Source of the DNA: Plumapathes pennacea | Lineage: Eukaryota; Cnidaria; Anthozoa; Antipatharia; Myriopathidae | DNA length: 64,000 nucleotides | Direction: 5' to 3' | Assembly (NCBI GenBank): GCA_964036295.1 | Contig: OZ038462.1 | Coordinates: forward strand, 41,211,680 to 41,275,679 | Shown here: piece after piece, positions 45,072-55,855 of the stretch | Layout: each line of letters begins with the position of its first letter | Position numbering within the stretch: position 1 is the first letter of the stretch | Made by a program: the position numbers and the translations under genes | Notes under the pieces: generated by a model | What the model was told of the DNA's origin: nothing | Seen by the model: only the letters and a program-made list of their open reading frames with translations | The model's database searches: none

Positions 45072-46241
45072 CAACCTCGTTCCCAGGCTCTTTCATCTCC
45101 TGGGCCCCGCCCTCGAAGAGGCTGGTCACGTGTCGGCCAGAATCTGGCCGGTTGCAAAAAAGGAAACCAAGGGAGGGGCCGTTAAGTCGGAAATTTGTTT
45201 TACTTTGTCTACTGGGGAAAGAAAAATTTGGATATAAAAATTTAACACCTCCCATGTAGTTTACGCTGCGTCTGAACAACAAGTCAAGTTGTTGCAAGCC
45301 TTGTAGTTCTGTGGGAGACCACTGCAAAAACGTATGCGAAAAACTGAGCTAATAAGGCACTTCTCGAAACAGCGAAAGAGTTTTACAGCAGCTCGTTGCC
45401 ACAGAGCGAAGGTTAGCTGCATTTAATCTGCAGACCATGTGAAAGACGCCTCGACAACTTCAGAGCTTTCAAAAAGGTAATTTTGAGAGTCAAGGCTCCT
45501 TGGGAAGGGTGAAAAGATGCATTTAAACACGAAGGTGCGCTATAAAAGGCCGTTGGCCGCCTCTTTCGACATTAAATTTGCATAACGTTTGTTGAATCGC
45601 ACGTGCGTCCACAGCATTCAGAAGTCGCTCTGTCCATGAAATTTCTCTGCAGCAACTAAAAGTATACCTAAAATTAAACACATACGGGCAACTTTAATGT
45701 GGAGTCCTGGACGGAAGGGTTTGAAACAAAATTTTTCTCTTGGCTGCCAAAATACATTTTGAATTTCGCGGTGCAATGCGACACATGGCTGCCCACCAAG
45801 CATATTTAATTTTTTACTTTGAAGATTATTCTTGGATTTTACTCAAATTGCACTCAAAATGAATGTTTATGTGATGGCAAAATTGGTGAGACAACATTAT
45901 CTTGTTTTGCGTGGTATTCAAGTACAAGGAAAAACAAAATGTGGACATTTTTGGCTTTTTACTAATAGGAGCTGTTGTCTCGGTTCCTGCTGATTGACAA
46001 GTGACTCTGTGCTTCCCTGGGAAGTGCCCTTTTATAGGAAGCTTGCCAAAAAGCGTGGCTGATTTGTGCCGTTTGTGCCAGCCTCGTTTTGATTTGACAA
46101 ACGCACACCACGACAAATTTCTTTGACAGGGGGACCCCTCCCAACGGATTATCTTGGTGAGCAAGGCACGTGACCAGCCTGAACCAGGGTCTTTCTTCGG
46201 GGGCGGGGGCCGGAAGATGAAAGAGCCTGGGAACGAGGTTG
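45072..46241. mobile_element. Non-autonomous DNA transposon with 27-bp inverted ends and 9-bp target duplication
   Basis: Left end CAACCTCGTTCCCAGGCTCT then TTCATCT; right end is its inverted copy, finishing GGGAACGAGGTTG. CCTCAGTTG stands directly outside both ends (45063-45071 and 46242-46250), a 9-bp target-site duplication. Such a duplication is typical of Mutator-like elements (8 bp would suggest hAT). No transposase is visible inside; the minus-strand open frame at 45826-46284 crosses the end and is not a gene. Confidence 0.8.
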
Positions 46242-49000
46242 CCTCAGTTGTGCCAGGACAGCCTCGTTTTGAAGCTCGTGCCATTCAGAGCGTTAGCTGA
46301 TGAAAACAAGAATTCTTTTATAAATCATTAACATAAGTGAAGTTTCCCGCCGGCTGAACCAAATAATTTTTCCACAGCGTGAGGTGACGACGGCACACCC
46401 TGTGTTTACTAACAGCTTGCTACTGTTTTCCGTCATTTTAAACACAAAAATAAGTTATCTATCTTCAAGTTGTGTTTTGTGATTTGGTTCATCTTGAAAT
46501 TTAATTTTTCTAGGTTTGAAGATGTTTCAGTGATTTTTTCTTCTCTTTTCTTTTCTTTTGGTTTCATCAAACTTGAAATGCTTGTCAGCTGTTAGAAGAA
46601 TACCGGCTAGAAGAGAAAGGAAAATTCCAAAACCACTGGAATAGTTTGAACACACTGCAGTTGTAAGAGGAAAGAAATAATCTTGAAAGAAATTAAATCC
46701 GACTTTGGTGGATCTATATTCACGTAGGGTTTAAAACAGACTGTAGCAGATGACCAAACAAAAGTTAATAACTTTCTCTTTTTGTTTGTTTTTTAAGACA
46801 ATGCGGATAGAAAAGCACGCCGTCCTTCATTATTGAACGAGATGACATTCTAAGGTTGAAACTCAGGCAGGTGTGATATCATCTCAGTTACTCTGTTATC
46901 TAAAAATCGAGATTCAGCGATTAACATTTGTTGCTTACAAAAATTAAGTTTATCTAGCGATAAATGAAAATTTTTTTATGCAAATAGCCCTTCAAACTTC
47001 AGAGGTTTCTCCGTTTAGCATGCAGCTGAAAGACGCCGGACATAAAAATTGGATCCGTTGGGGGCTTTCTTGATTTTGCGATTCTATCGCTGAATTTGGT
47101 GTCATTCCGTTCTGCGAACGCTCACGTACAGCGGGTCAATACAGTGGCCCAAAAGCTGAGGTAAGCAAATTCAGAGTTATTTCTCGCTTTTAGTTGTACG
47201 TAGACTCAAAGCCCACGAAGGACTGAACAGTTGCAGAACAGCATCAGTACCCCATAGAGTGACGTTAAATTTTGTACTGCAGGGAAGGGACAAGGAGAGT
47301 GTACATTTCTCGCGTTGTGTCATCCCTCAAAATTAAAACTAGACTCCAGAGTACTTTACACTGCGACACAAAGGAGAGAAGTGCTAATTTATGTGCGAGA
47401 GAGACAATATTGTTCAGTAAAAACTAAAAAGAAAAAAGATCAGCGAGCCACCAATTATCGGATTGAATAATTGCTGCAGCGAGTAATAAAAGTAGGCCTT
47501 GGTGGTTGGGTGGGCCTTTTTTCTCTTTTTGTATAAAAATACAACAGGATCCTAAAGAATCGAATATAGTCCGTCGAAGTACTAAGCGCTGGTCAAAAAA
47601 AAAATACTTATGCATGTGGCAACATACAACAGTATAGCTAGACTAAGAAGTTCCCCCAAAAAAGTTGACCTTTTAAAGTTTGCTTTCTATTCCGGTTATC
47701 CGGCTGTATACTGATTCAATTCCATAATGCGTCCACAATGAAAGGAAAGTCCTCTCTGTACCATGATAAATTGTGCTATATGAACTAGTTTTAAAGGCTA
47801 TGAATGGAACTGAATAATTCGAAGCCGGTTAACAACTTATCTTAGTTCGCTCTGGCTTATTTTTCGCGTCCTCATGCACCATGGAATTGCGTGTGATTTC
47901 TACCATCTTAAACGGACATCATTCTACAAGCGTCAGTCGTCTCTCAAGAGTATTTTATGTTTCAAATGTGCAATTAACTGAGAGTTTTATAAAAAAACCT
48001 GAGCAAAATACTTGATTGAGAGCTTGTTACTTTGCCAACTAATCATGCATGCATCTTCAAAACATGTCAGATTGGTACTTCCATTTGACATGGTTGAACT
48101 CACAAACAATAGGTCATATAAACCCTGACATGTATATTTGACTTGTTCCGCTGACATGTCTGAAAAGCAATAACGCTTATAAGAAGACGAAAGTAAGGTA
48201 TAATGTTGCTATGATGTCGAACCACCGAAGTTTTTTAAAATTAAAATTCGTACTCAAGAATAGTGCCATTGGCCGTGTTTTAAAAGCGTACTGTAATTGC
48301 CTCGCTAATTGAAAGAAATATTTCCATCAGTCGGCAGAGGTCAAGGAAAATGCCCTTTATCCCACATATACGAAGAGACAAAGTTCAACGTTTCAAACAG
48401 AATTCAACTCCGATTTATGCACAGCAAGTAAGGTCAAAATTTCTGTTGGCTGTGAATAATCAGTTCATGGGGCCAAACAATCGACCAATCAAGGCATGAA
48501 CCGAACGACCAACGTTAGCAAAATTATAGACACATGCAAAATGTGCATGTCACTTCATCTTTCTATCCAACATCCGATTGATTGTCTGTGAGTGCTTTTT
48601 CGAAAGAGTGTTCCAGATACATGAAATGACAGATGCTCCAACTAATTCTGTGTCTCAATATTGCACAGTATATTTTGGATTTTGACATCCTGGTCTATTT
48701 ATTTTAGTATGTAAATGGAACTAACGGCATAAGATACCTTTCTTTATGAAGGTGCCTCGGGTTCACAGTAAATTTGCCAAATATATGGTTCGGAAACTAT
48801 TTTCTGTTTACCAAAGGACTCCTATCAAAACACTAATATTTGTTTCTAAGGCCCTGGTTTATGTGCCTTTGACACAGTATGTGCACAACAGATAATTTGA
48901 CCGGAAACTCATAGATTTACTCAAGACTTTATTGTTATCATCAAGAACGACTTTGGTGTCATCAGTACAGGTTGTAGTTCACCACTGTACGTATAACTGT

Positions 49001-49006
49001 TTTATT
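49001..49006 (-). terminator. Polyadenylation signal of the unrecognised membrane-protein gene
   Basis: AATAAA on the minus strand, 29 nt past the TAA at 49035. Its closeness to the stop argues for the 195-residue frame and a very short 3' UTR. Confidence 0.5.
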
Positions 49007-49034
49007 GATCATGTGATGATGGCAAAGCAATAAA

Positions 49035-51335
49035 TTAGTTACGTTTGTGGCCGTAACGTGCCGCCAAGCGACGTTTCTTCGTGGAGCGTTTCTGTCGTCT
49101 CGAGCTTCCGAGTGTTGCGTTGAAGCAGTACGACACCTGCTGTGACTCAAGTTGACTTGGCTTCCTTCTGACGCCAAACCATTGCTTGCTATGAAAAAAT
49201 AACATGAACTTGTTTGGTCCTGTAGGTGTTTATAGGCGTCTCACTGCAGTCTTACTAAAACGCTGCTTTTTCACGCCGAATGTTTAGATTACATATATTT
49301 GCTGTGTAATTAAATATGTTGAGCGTGATTATGCCCATCTGAACGCTTGACGTTTCAAAGGAAGACGACCCTTCCCCGATCAGAGGAAAGTACTATTGAA
49401 TTCTCTCGTCAAGGCTCGAAGCTGCGATATAGAAAGTTTAGCTTGCACTAGACCTCATCTTAAAACAGAGCCGTCAAAGGCAATTAACTCGAAAATCGGG
49501 CCCGCCACCTGACACTTGAAACTGCGTAACTACAATGATCGTATAAAGAGCCAGCTAGTCCAAAGGGAAAAGAAGTGACGGCAGTAAGTTAAAAAAGGTT
49601 CTGCTCAAAGAATGGCATATTACCATTGCTTGGAAGTGAGATTCCCAGCAGACGAAGTTATGATCACACTGTAGCAGATTAGCCAGAACATCATCCCGTA
49701 CAAAATCGTTTCCTCAAATTTGAATGGCCACATGGTCCATGCATGGTAAGCAAAATCTAGTTTGAGACAAAGAGAAACAACTTACTGGTAGTTAGGATTA
49801 CTGATTCATTTTGTATACAAGTAATAAACGATAGCATGCATTGCATGTGCATCCTCACGGCAGATCGACGTTGAGACCCCCCCCCGGACATTTGAGTTCA
49901 GGATCAACGCTTCCCAAACATTTTACGCGGGAAAATGGTTTCCTTAAACATCGTCAGTTTGTACCTGTTTGATTAGATTTCACTCTGTCATTCCACGAAA
50001 TTGTAGTGCCATGATGAAAGCTAGCAGCCAAACGTGGGAATCCGGTCGTAAACTAGTTTCTCAGTGACTGCTCTAGCCACCGAATAATGCAGCAAGGAAT
50101 GTTGCTATCTTGTCTTCACAGTTGCATCACGAGTGTAATATATCACTACTTCGAAAGGATTACCCTTAGAAGAAGTTAAGACCAGCAACAAGATCTTAGT
50201 TTACTTGGATTACGTTGTACTTACTTTGTGTGTTGTTTATGGCTGCGTCAACTGACGGAAAGTTGTACAACATTTTCTCCACCAAGTCCTACAACAATAG
50301 AAAACTCGTCTGAATACCAGTGTGCATGGACACTGTGTATACAATGTACTCATTCATGAGAGTGTGGTCACACCTTGAGGTTTCACTTACAGTTCAGGAG
50401 TTGAAAGTGAACACTGCTTAGGTATATTAGAATGTACTCATTGATAGGTTTCATTTGAGTAGTCACACCTTTAGGTTTCATTTGATAGTTCAAAGGTTAG
50501 AAGGGAACACTGCTATTAGAATGTACCATGGTCTCTTGAATGTGTTCATTGAGTCAGAGCAGAGACATAATTAGGTTTCAATTAAGAGTCAGAAATTGGG
50601 ACATTTCTTTATTGACGCAAAATAATATACCTTTTGTCATCGAAAGGGTAAAAAGCTACGGATAATTTCTTAGAAAACGAAAAACACATCTTACAAACGG
50701 AAAATAGACCTAACAGCGTTTACCTCCTGGACGTGGGCAAACAAGACAAAATATTCAAAGGCAGTTTTCCCGACCAAATAGAAAGGCAAACCAGTGTAGT
50801 AACAGGCGGTCAGAATCATCATGAGGAATTGCTCTGGGGAACTCGGGATGGATTCCTGGTTATCCTTGAAGTGGCTGCCAAATACTAAACAAAAATGAAA
50901 CTTGCAGTTGATCTGACTAAAAATTTGGCAGTATGCCGGTGTAAATTTTTATAGTCGTATTTTGTGGGTTACTGCATGACACTTTAGTAGCTTAGCGTGG
51001 CAAACTTTTACGGCTAAACTTTATGACTATCTAATAATTACTTGTGGATCGGTTAAACTGTGTCACGCTTCCTTAGATGATAAGAAATCAATGATCTGGA
51101 GGGTTTAGTGTCCCCAATTAGTAGTAACGCTTAAGGACTATTCGACACTTTAATAGAGTTATTCATTCATTCATTCATTCATTTGTCGCACTCTACAAAT
51201 CGTTCCCGTATAGCTCACTAACGACTTTGCAAGACAATACGTCTGAAAAAATTACTTACCCTTAAAACTCGAAGTGATGAAGAAGGTACCAATGAAAAGG
51301 GCGCACAAAAGTAGAACAATCTTAAAGAACTTCAT
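49035..51335 (-). CDS. Unrecognised small multi-pass membrane protein, complete
   Basis: Five exons on the minus strand: 51335-51260, 50884-50724, 50288-50225, 49756-49624, 49188-49035; 588 nt, 195 residues, phases consistent throughout. Seen: start MKFFKIVLLLCALFIGTFF, a signal-anchor or first TM helix (about 4-23); a hydrophobic pair EQFLMMILTACYYTGLPFYL and AFEYFVLFAHV (about 42-76); a further helix ETILYGMMFWLICYSVIIT (about 120-140); three N-glycosylation sequons (NNT, NLT, NAT); and a strongly basic C-terminal tail RRQKRSTKKRR. I do not recognise the family. The splice sites, including the donor GTAAGT after exon 1, are good. A polyadenylation signal 29 nt after the stop supports the chosen last-exon frame. 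An alternative acceptor 4 bp further on (exon from 49184) would give a different C-terminus ending near 48962. Confidence 0.7.
50344..50595 (+). repeat. Minisatellite M1, reverse orientation
   Basis: Units of about 95 bp with GGTCACACCTTGAGGTTTCA, AGTTCAGGAGTTGAAAGTGA, ACACTGCT and ATTAGAATGTACTCATTGA: the reverse complement of the array at 370-568. Lies in an intron of the unrecognised membrane-protein gene. Confidence 0.8.
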
Positions 51336-53356
51336 ACTTTAAACCACAGCACTCTTTTCTCAGCTTGTTTGTGAATTTCTGGTGTTTGAACTGTTCTTAG
51401 TCGTCATGCTCACGCGGATATAGATAACATCTTCAACGTCTAGTTACGTTTGCAGCACATATGCGCATATATTTACTGTTCGTGCTCACATCTTTCAGTA
51501 ACGGTCACTCTGTTTGCGCGTGGCTTTTGGAGTAACGTTTAGTTATCACGTCAGCTGCAGTAACCATCCACGCGCACATCTCCATCACGTTTATTGATTG
51601 CGCGCGCCATTTCTCACGATCGCACGCGTATCTCCCATGTTTGCTCAACGGTTATTGGTCCGCGCGCGTGTGCGTCCTTTGTCGCTGCCATAGTCTGCGT
51701 GCGCGCACACTCTCATGAGGAGCCGCACGCCTTGACAACGGCCTTTCGGTGGGGACAATTTGTCCCCACCGCCCGTGGAGTGCGGTCTGCTTGCTTGAAT
51801 GACAGAGGTGTAAACTCCAAACCATTAGCACAGTCGGTGTGCCGATAATCACTTTGTCCTGAATTAGAAATTGTAATTTTAGCCGGCAATCGTGCTCTGG
51901 GGTGCCTTTCTCACTCTATAACAGAAGTCGCGCTTATGTGGCGAAAATTATCAGTCGGCATCTAACGAAAGACCTTGATGCCCAGTAAAAAAAATCTTAT
52001 TAGTTTTCCGCCAGTCACAAACAATGTCATTGATTTGACTTCACTTCCGTGTAATATTTCCTCACAAAGATTCGCGTCGAAACACGCACTTCCTGAGAAC
52101 ATTACAGTGGTCAGGTAGTTGCCGAAACACTCAATGAATGGTTTCTATGCACCGCAATCAAAAGCTATAATATGTCCGTTCAATCTCTTCCCTGTTATGT
52201 CACGTTATCGAGTTTTATGACTGAATCAGCTGCTAGCAGACAATGTGCCGAATCGAAAATCAATTTTTGTAAATCCGAATTTCAAATTAGATGCTGAAGC
52301 CGTTATCAAAATCTTACAAAAGACTGTTTCAAGTTTAGTTATCAGTGAAAAATGTCCCGCGGTATTAATCCAATAACAGTCGATTCAATCAGGCTCATCC
52401 ACATCAGGCAACTCTCAGCTGTCATGAAATCAGCATGATAGTATCCAGTTCCTGTTTTAGGAATAAAATTACATTCGCGGGGCATTACTATTTTACGCGG
52501 GAAGGACAAGAGGCAGGATTGAGAGGGTTAGCGAATCACTTGTGTAGTGGTATAATCGGTTGAGGGTAAGCTATCGCTATTTCAGTTAATCCGCGAGATT
52601 TATTCGGGCCGAATTCCCGTGTGTACGTTCTGGCCACATGTTTGGTTTTGTGGCCGGATCTTGCTCTGTAATTGTTTAGCTGCAAATTTCAGGATGGGTA
52701 GATATATTAGTTTAGACTTATGTTTCTTGAAGTATGGCTCATAGCTTTAAAAATTATATGTTGAAGTGATTGTGGCTCTTTTTGTGTGACGGCCAGATCC
52801 GTTCAATCGGTGGTTTTGAGCGAACCATATTACTGCGAGATCACCTCGCGAACGAAGCCCAGGGTACTTGTCAAAGGTCTAGCCCTCGGCCCGCGTATAG
52901 TATTATCTGATCACAACATGGTTACTTGTAAACTCGCGCAGGCCCAAAGGTTTATATAGTCATAGCGAAAGATTAAGTTTAATTTTCAAAACTGATCGAT
53001 GTTTGGACATTGCAGGCAGCTTTATGAAATATATTTTACTCATTGCGGCAAATGGAATGGTTTAAAGCTAAATTAAGCTTTGTTAGGAGAACACAAGACA
53101 AAACTCCGGGCATACTCACACAAAAAGTACAAGAGCATTAACTCGTACGTGGTCGTTTGAGTCTTTGATCAATTATAGGGCGAAGTATTTATAATTTGAT
53201 TGAAGTTTCGTCGAGAACTCTACTGGTGTTTTTAGTGGTGTTTGGGGGTTTTGAGTTGAACCGCAACCTTGTGCGAAAAAAAGAGAACACCTTGGCTTTC
53301 AACCGGCTACTATTACTGCGAAATACTATAATTTCGGATACATATTTTACGACTTC

Positions 53357-53727
53357 GGTTATTACCTGACCTGGCAGAATCTTAGTGCAGCAATGTTCTG
53401 AGGAAGTGTGTGTTTCGGCACGAATCTTTGTGAAGGAACATTGTATGGAAGTGAAGTCAAATTCAGGTAAAATAGCTTGTAGCCGTCCAGTTTCAGCAGT
53501 CTTCTTGTCGTTGCGATCGTAACTCCAGCAAAACAAGTAAGATCTCACCTGTGCGAAGTAAACACCTCGGCTTTTTTTGGACCAAATTTCAGCCATTTGG
53601 GATCTTTCTATTACTACCTGACTAGACAGAATCTTAGTTGCTGCAATGTTCCCAGGAAGTGGATGTTCCGACACGAATCTTTGGGAGGGAATATTGCACG
53701 GAAGTGAAGTCAAAATCAGGTAAAACC
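53357..53727. repeat. Direct duplication of a 118-bp block
   Basis: 53357-53474 and 53608-53727 share TTA.TACCTGAC, AGACAGAATCTTAGT-type sequence, GCAATGTTC, GGAAGTG.ATGTTTC, CACGAATCTTTG, GGAA.ATTG and GGAAGTGAAGTCAAA followed by CAGGTAAAA. The duplication makes a 194-codon minus-strand open frame with two similar halves. The even spread of changes looks non-coding. Confidence 0.65.
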
Positions 53728-54531
53728 GTTTTTGTAGTGATTGGCTTTTTTCCAAGACTGATATACGCTTCAATCTTGCTTATCAGCTTATTTTGGTAGG
53801 ATAAAAAGTTGTCAATTTTAATACTCGGCGACGGACGGCTACTTTAAATTAGCGCAATAGTTTAGTGTATCAGCCCATTTGTCGAAGAAAAAATGACAAA
53901 CTTTGAAGAGACTCAAAAAATACAGCAAAACAGCCCCAATGCTCAGTGAATTCTTGATATCCGGTTTTCACAAAGCACTAGCTCAGCAGGCTGGCGTTTG
54001 CCCCACGGGAAACATTCTCACCCCAAGGATCGAGGCGCTTGCGTGCTGTTTTGCTTACACCTTTGTTCGCCGCAGTTAATTGGGATTAAAACAGCTTGGT
54101 TAGCAACGGGTACTTACGGCTCAACCCGGCTGCGGCTCCTCATGGTGACACTCCGCGCGCGTATCTTTGTTGACGCGCAAAGTCCGCACTAGCATCTTCG
54201 GCTACTTGGTGAGCCGAACTGAACGTAAATGAGCAAAAGCCACGTTCGAACCGCCGTCGTTTAGACTTCAACATTCTACGAAAACACACTTCGACATTCT
54301 CTGGACGTTACTAAAAGCTCGATAAAGCATTTTTACCGTAGTTTTAAGACCATTTCGTCAGAAAAAATAGCCCTTGTTTAGGCTGATAGCCAAATGTCGA
54401 CAGGTGGCATCATATCCTCATTTATAGCAGAGTCGGCAGCTTACATACAAATCAATACTAGACGTCTTCAAATAGATGGCGCCGACTAATTTGACTTACA
54501 CCAGGGTAGCTGTCCATAGTTAACAATTATT

Positions 54532-54830
54532 CGCCGAAGTGGAGGTGAATAGTACTTGTTAGTATATACCACACAAGTGAATAGTGCTTTTCGCGCGCTC
54601 TGATTGACTCCTCAATCTCGGAATATCAAGTACTATTCACCTCCCGGCGGCTTCCGGTAAAACAAAATGGCGCGCGAGCCCAAGTTTTGCTCATTTTTGT
54701 CGGAAATAAAATAGCTATTTGGGAGTTGGCTATTAAACTTGTGTGGTATATACTAAAACAATTATTCCGAGATTGAGGAGCCAATCAGAGCGCGCGAAGA
54801 GCACTATTCACTATGTGTGTGGTATATACT
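54532..54830. mobile_element. Nested inverted-repeat element
   Basis: Outer arms: AGTATATACCACACAAGTGA onwards (54561-54627) against TCACTATGTGTGTGGTATAT and ACT (54762-54830). These arms include the CGCGCGCTCTGATTG / CAATCAGAGCGCGCG and CTCAATCTCGGAAT / ATTCCGAGATTGAG pairs. A second pair, GGAGGTGAATAGTACTT (54541-54557) and AAGTACTATTCACCTCC (54628-54644), overlaps the first, so one element has probably inserted in another. Non-coding. Confidence 0.7.
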
Positions 54831-55800
54831 AATACCTGATAATAAAAGTGATATAAATAGTTTGATTAATTATTGAGTTTCACGCAAGCAGTTTACTCAG
54901 TATTTGTGTTCCTGTGCTCAATTTGCATGAGGTTGATATTATGAGCAAGCTTTAATGTATTTCTTTCCATGTGATTTGCTAAAGAACTCTCAAATTAATA
55001 TTCGATCACTGGGTGTCAAATGAAATTGATTGCAAGTTACCACCCGGTGAGAGAGAGAGAGAGAATGGCAAAAAATTAAAAAACAAAAAAACAAAAAGAA
55101 AAAACAAACAAAAAAAACGAAAAAACAAAAAAACTAACGACAGAGGTAAGGGCTGCTTTTCCTTACTCAATCATTCTGCATTGTTGCAATTTTTAATGTT
55201 TCCCCAGCAGAGCCGTCTGATTGCATGCCTCTGACCGTTTGGGCGCGGGACACCTGTGAATATTGCATTTCATTTTAAATATTCGCTTTTGCGAGGATCG
55301 ACATAAGTTTTATCTATTTCTCTGCATTTGACAAAGTGAAGATGAGAAGGACTGAGAACTACAGTTTCCCGACAGACACTGTATGTTGTCTTTCATGATG
55401 TACAGTGCGTACAGTGTACAAACATGGTTAGAACACCTCCAGAAGAGCTGGCATCTTCATTTCGCTCGTACTGGCGTGTCCTACAAATCAAACTTATGAT
55501 ATCAATCACAATGCATTGCGTTCAAGTTCAACAAGAGCTGGCACGCATGATCCGCCACACCGATGGTTAACGAGCATGAAAGAAGACGAAGAAGAAAGAA
55601 GTTCCAAGTCAAGAAGAAACAAATACTAATAGTTATGTGTGAAGTGAGATTTACATGATGATCTTTAATATATCACTAAGATTGAGCAATTCTAGGACGA
55701 GAAAACACCAGTGTTCAAACAGGTACATATCTTTTATCTCCCTAAAAATGACAAATAGGCGTCCTTTCGAGTGAAATTATGATACAGTGTCTATCCAGAG

Positions 55801-55808
55801 TATAAAAG
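55801..55808 (+). promoter_or_regulatory. Candidate TATA box for the GABA-B-like receptor gene
   Basis: TATAAAAG 48-55 bp before the predicted start codon (55856). A transcription start near 55830 would give a very short 5' UTR. The competing view is that CAG at 55842-55844 is a splice acceptor after an upstream non-coding exon. Confidence 0.35.
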
Positions 55809-55855
55809 TGCATGAATGATCGCATTATTGTGTTTTGTGCACAGGCGGCCCAGCA

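Larger units (their letters stand above)
44871..49034. other. Spacer upstream of TSR2, ending at the unrecognised membrane-protein gene
   Basis: Contains the 1.17-kb inverted-repeat element 45072-46241. The remaining stretch 46250-48950 shows no splice-consistent open frame, no RNA gene and no repeat I recognise. The TSR2 promoter should lie within 44871-45070. Confidence 0.5.
51336..55855. other. Divergent spacer before the GABA-B-like receptor gene
   Basis: 4.5 kb without a convincing gene. Holds the direct duplication near 53357/53608, the nested inverted repeats 54532-54830, a (GA)n/A-rich tract (about 55050-55135), and the promoters of the two flanking genes. A possible TATA box is at 55801. 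Confidence 0.5.

Noticed and set aside
45826..46284. Minus-strand open frame of 152 codons
   Set aside because: Crosses the end of the 1.17-kb transposon; no splice-compatible partner and no recognisable domain.
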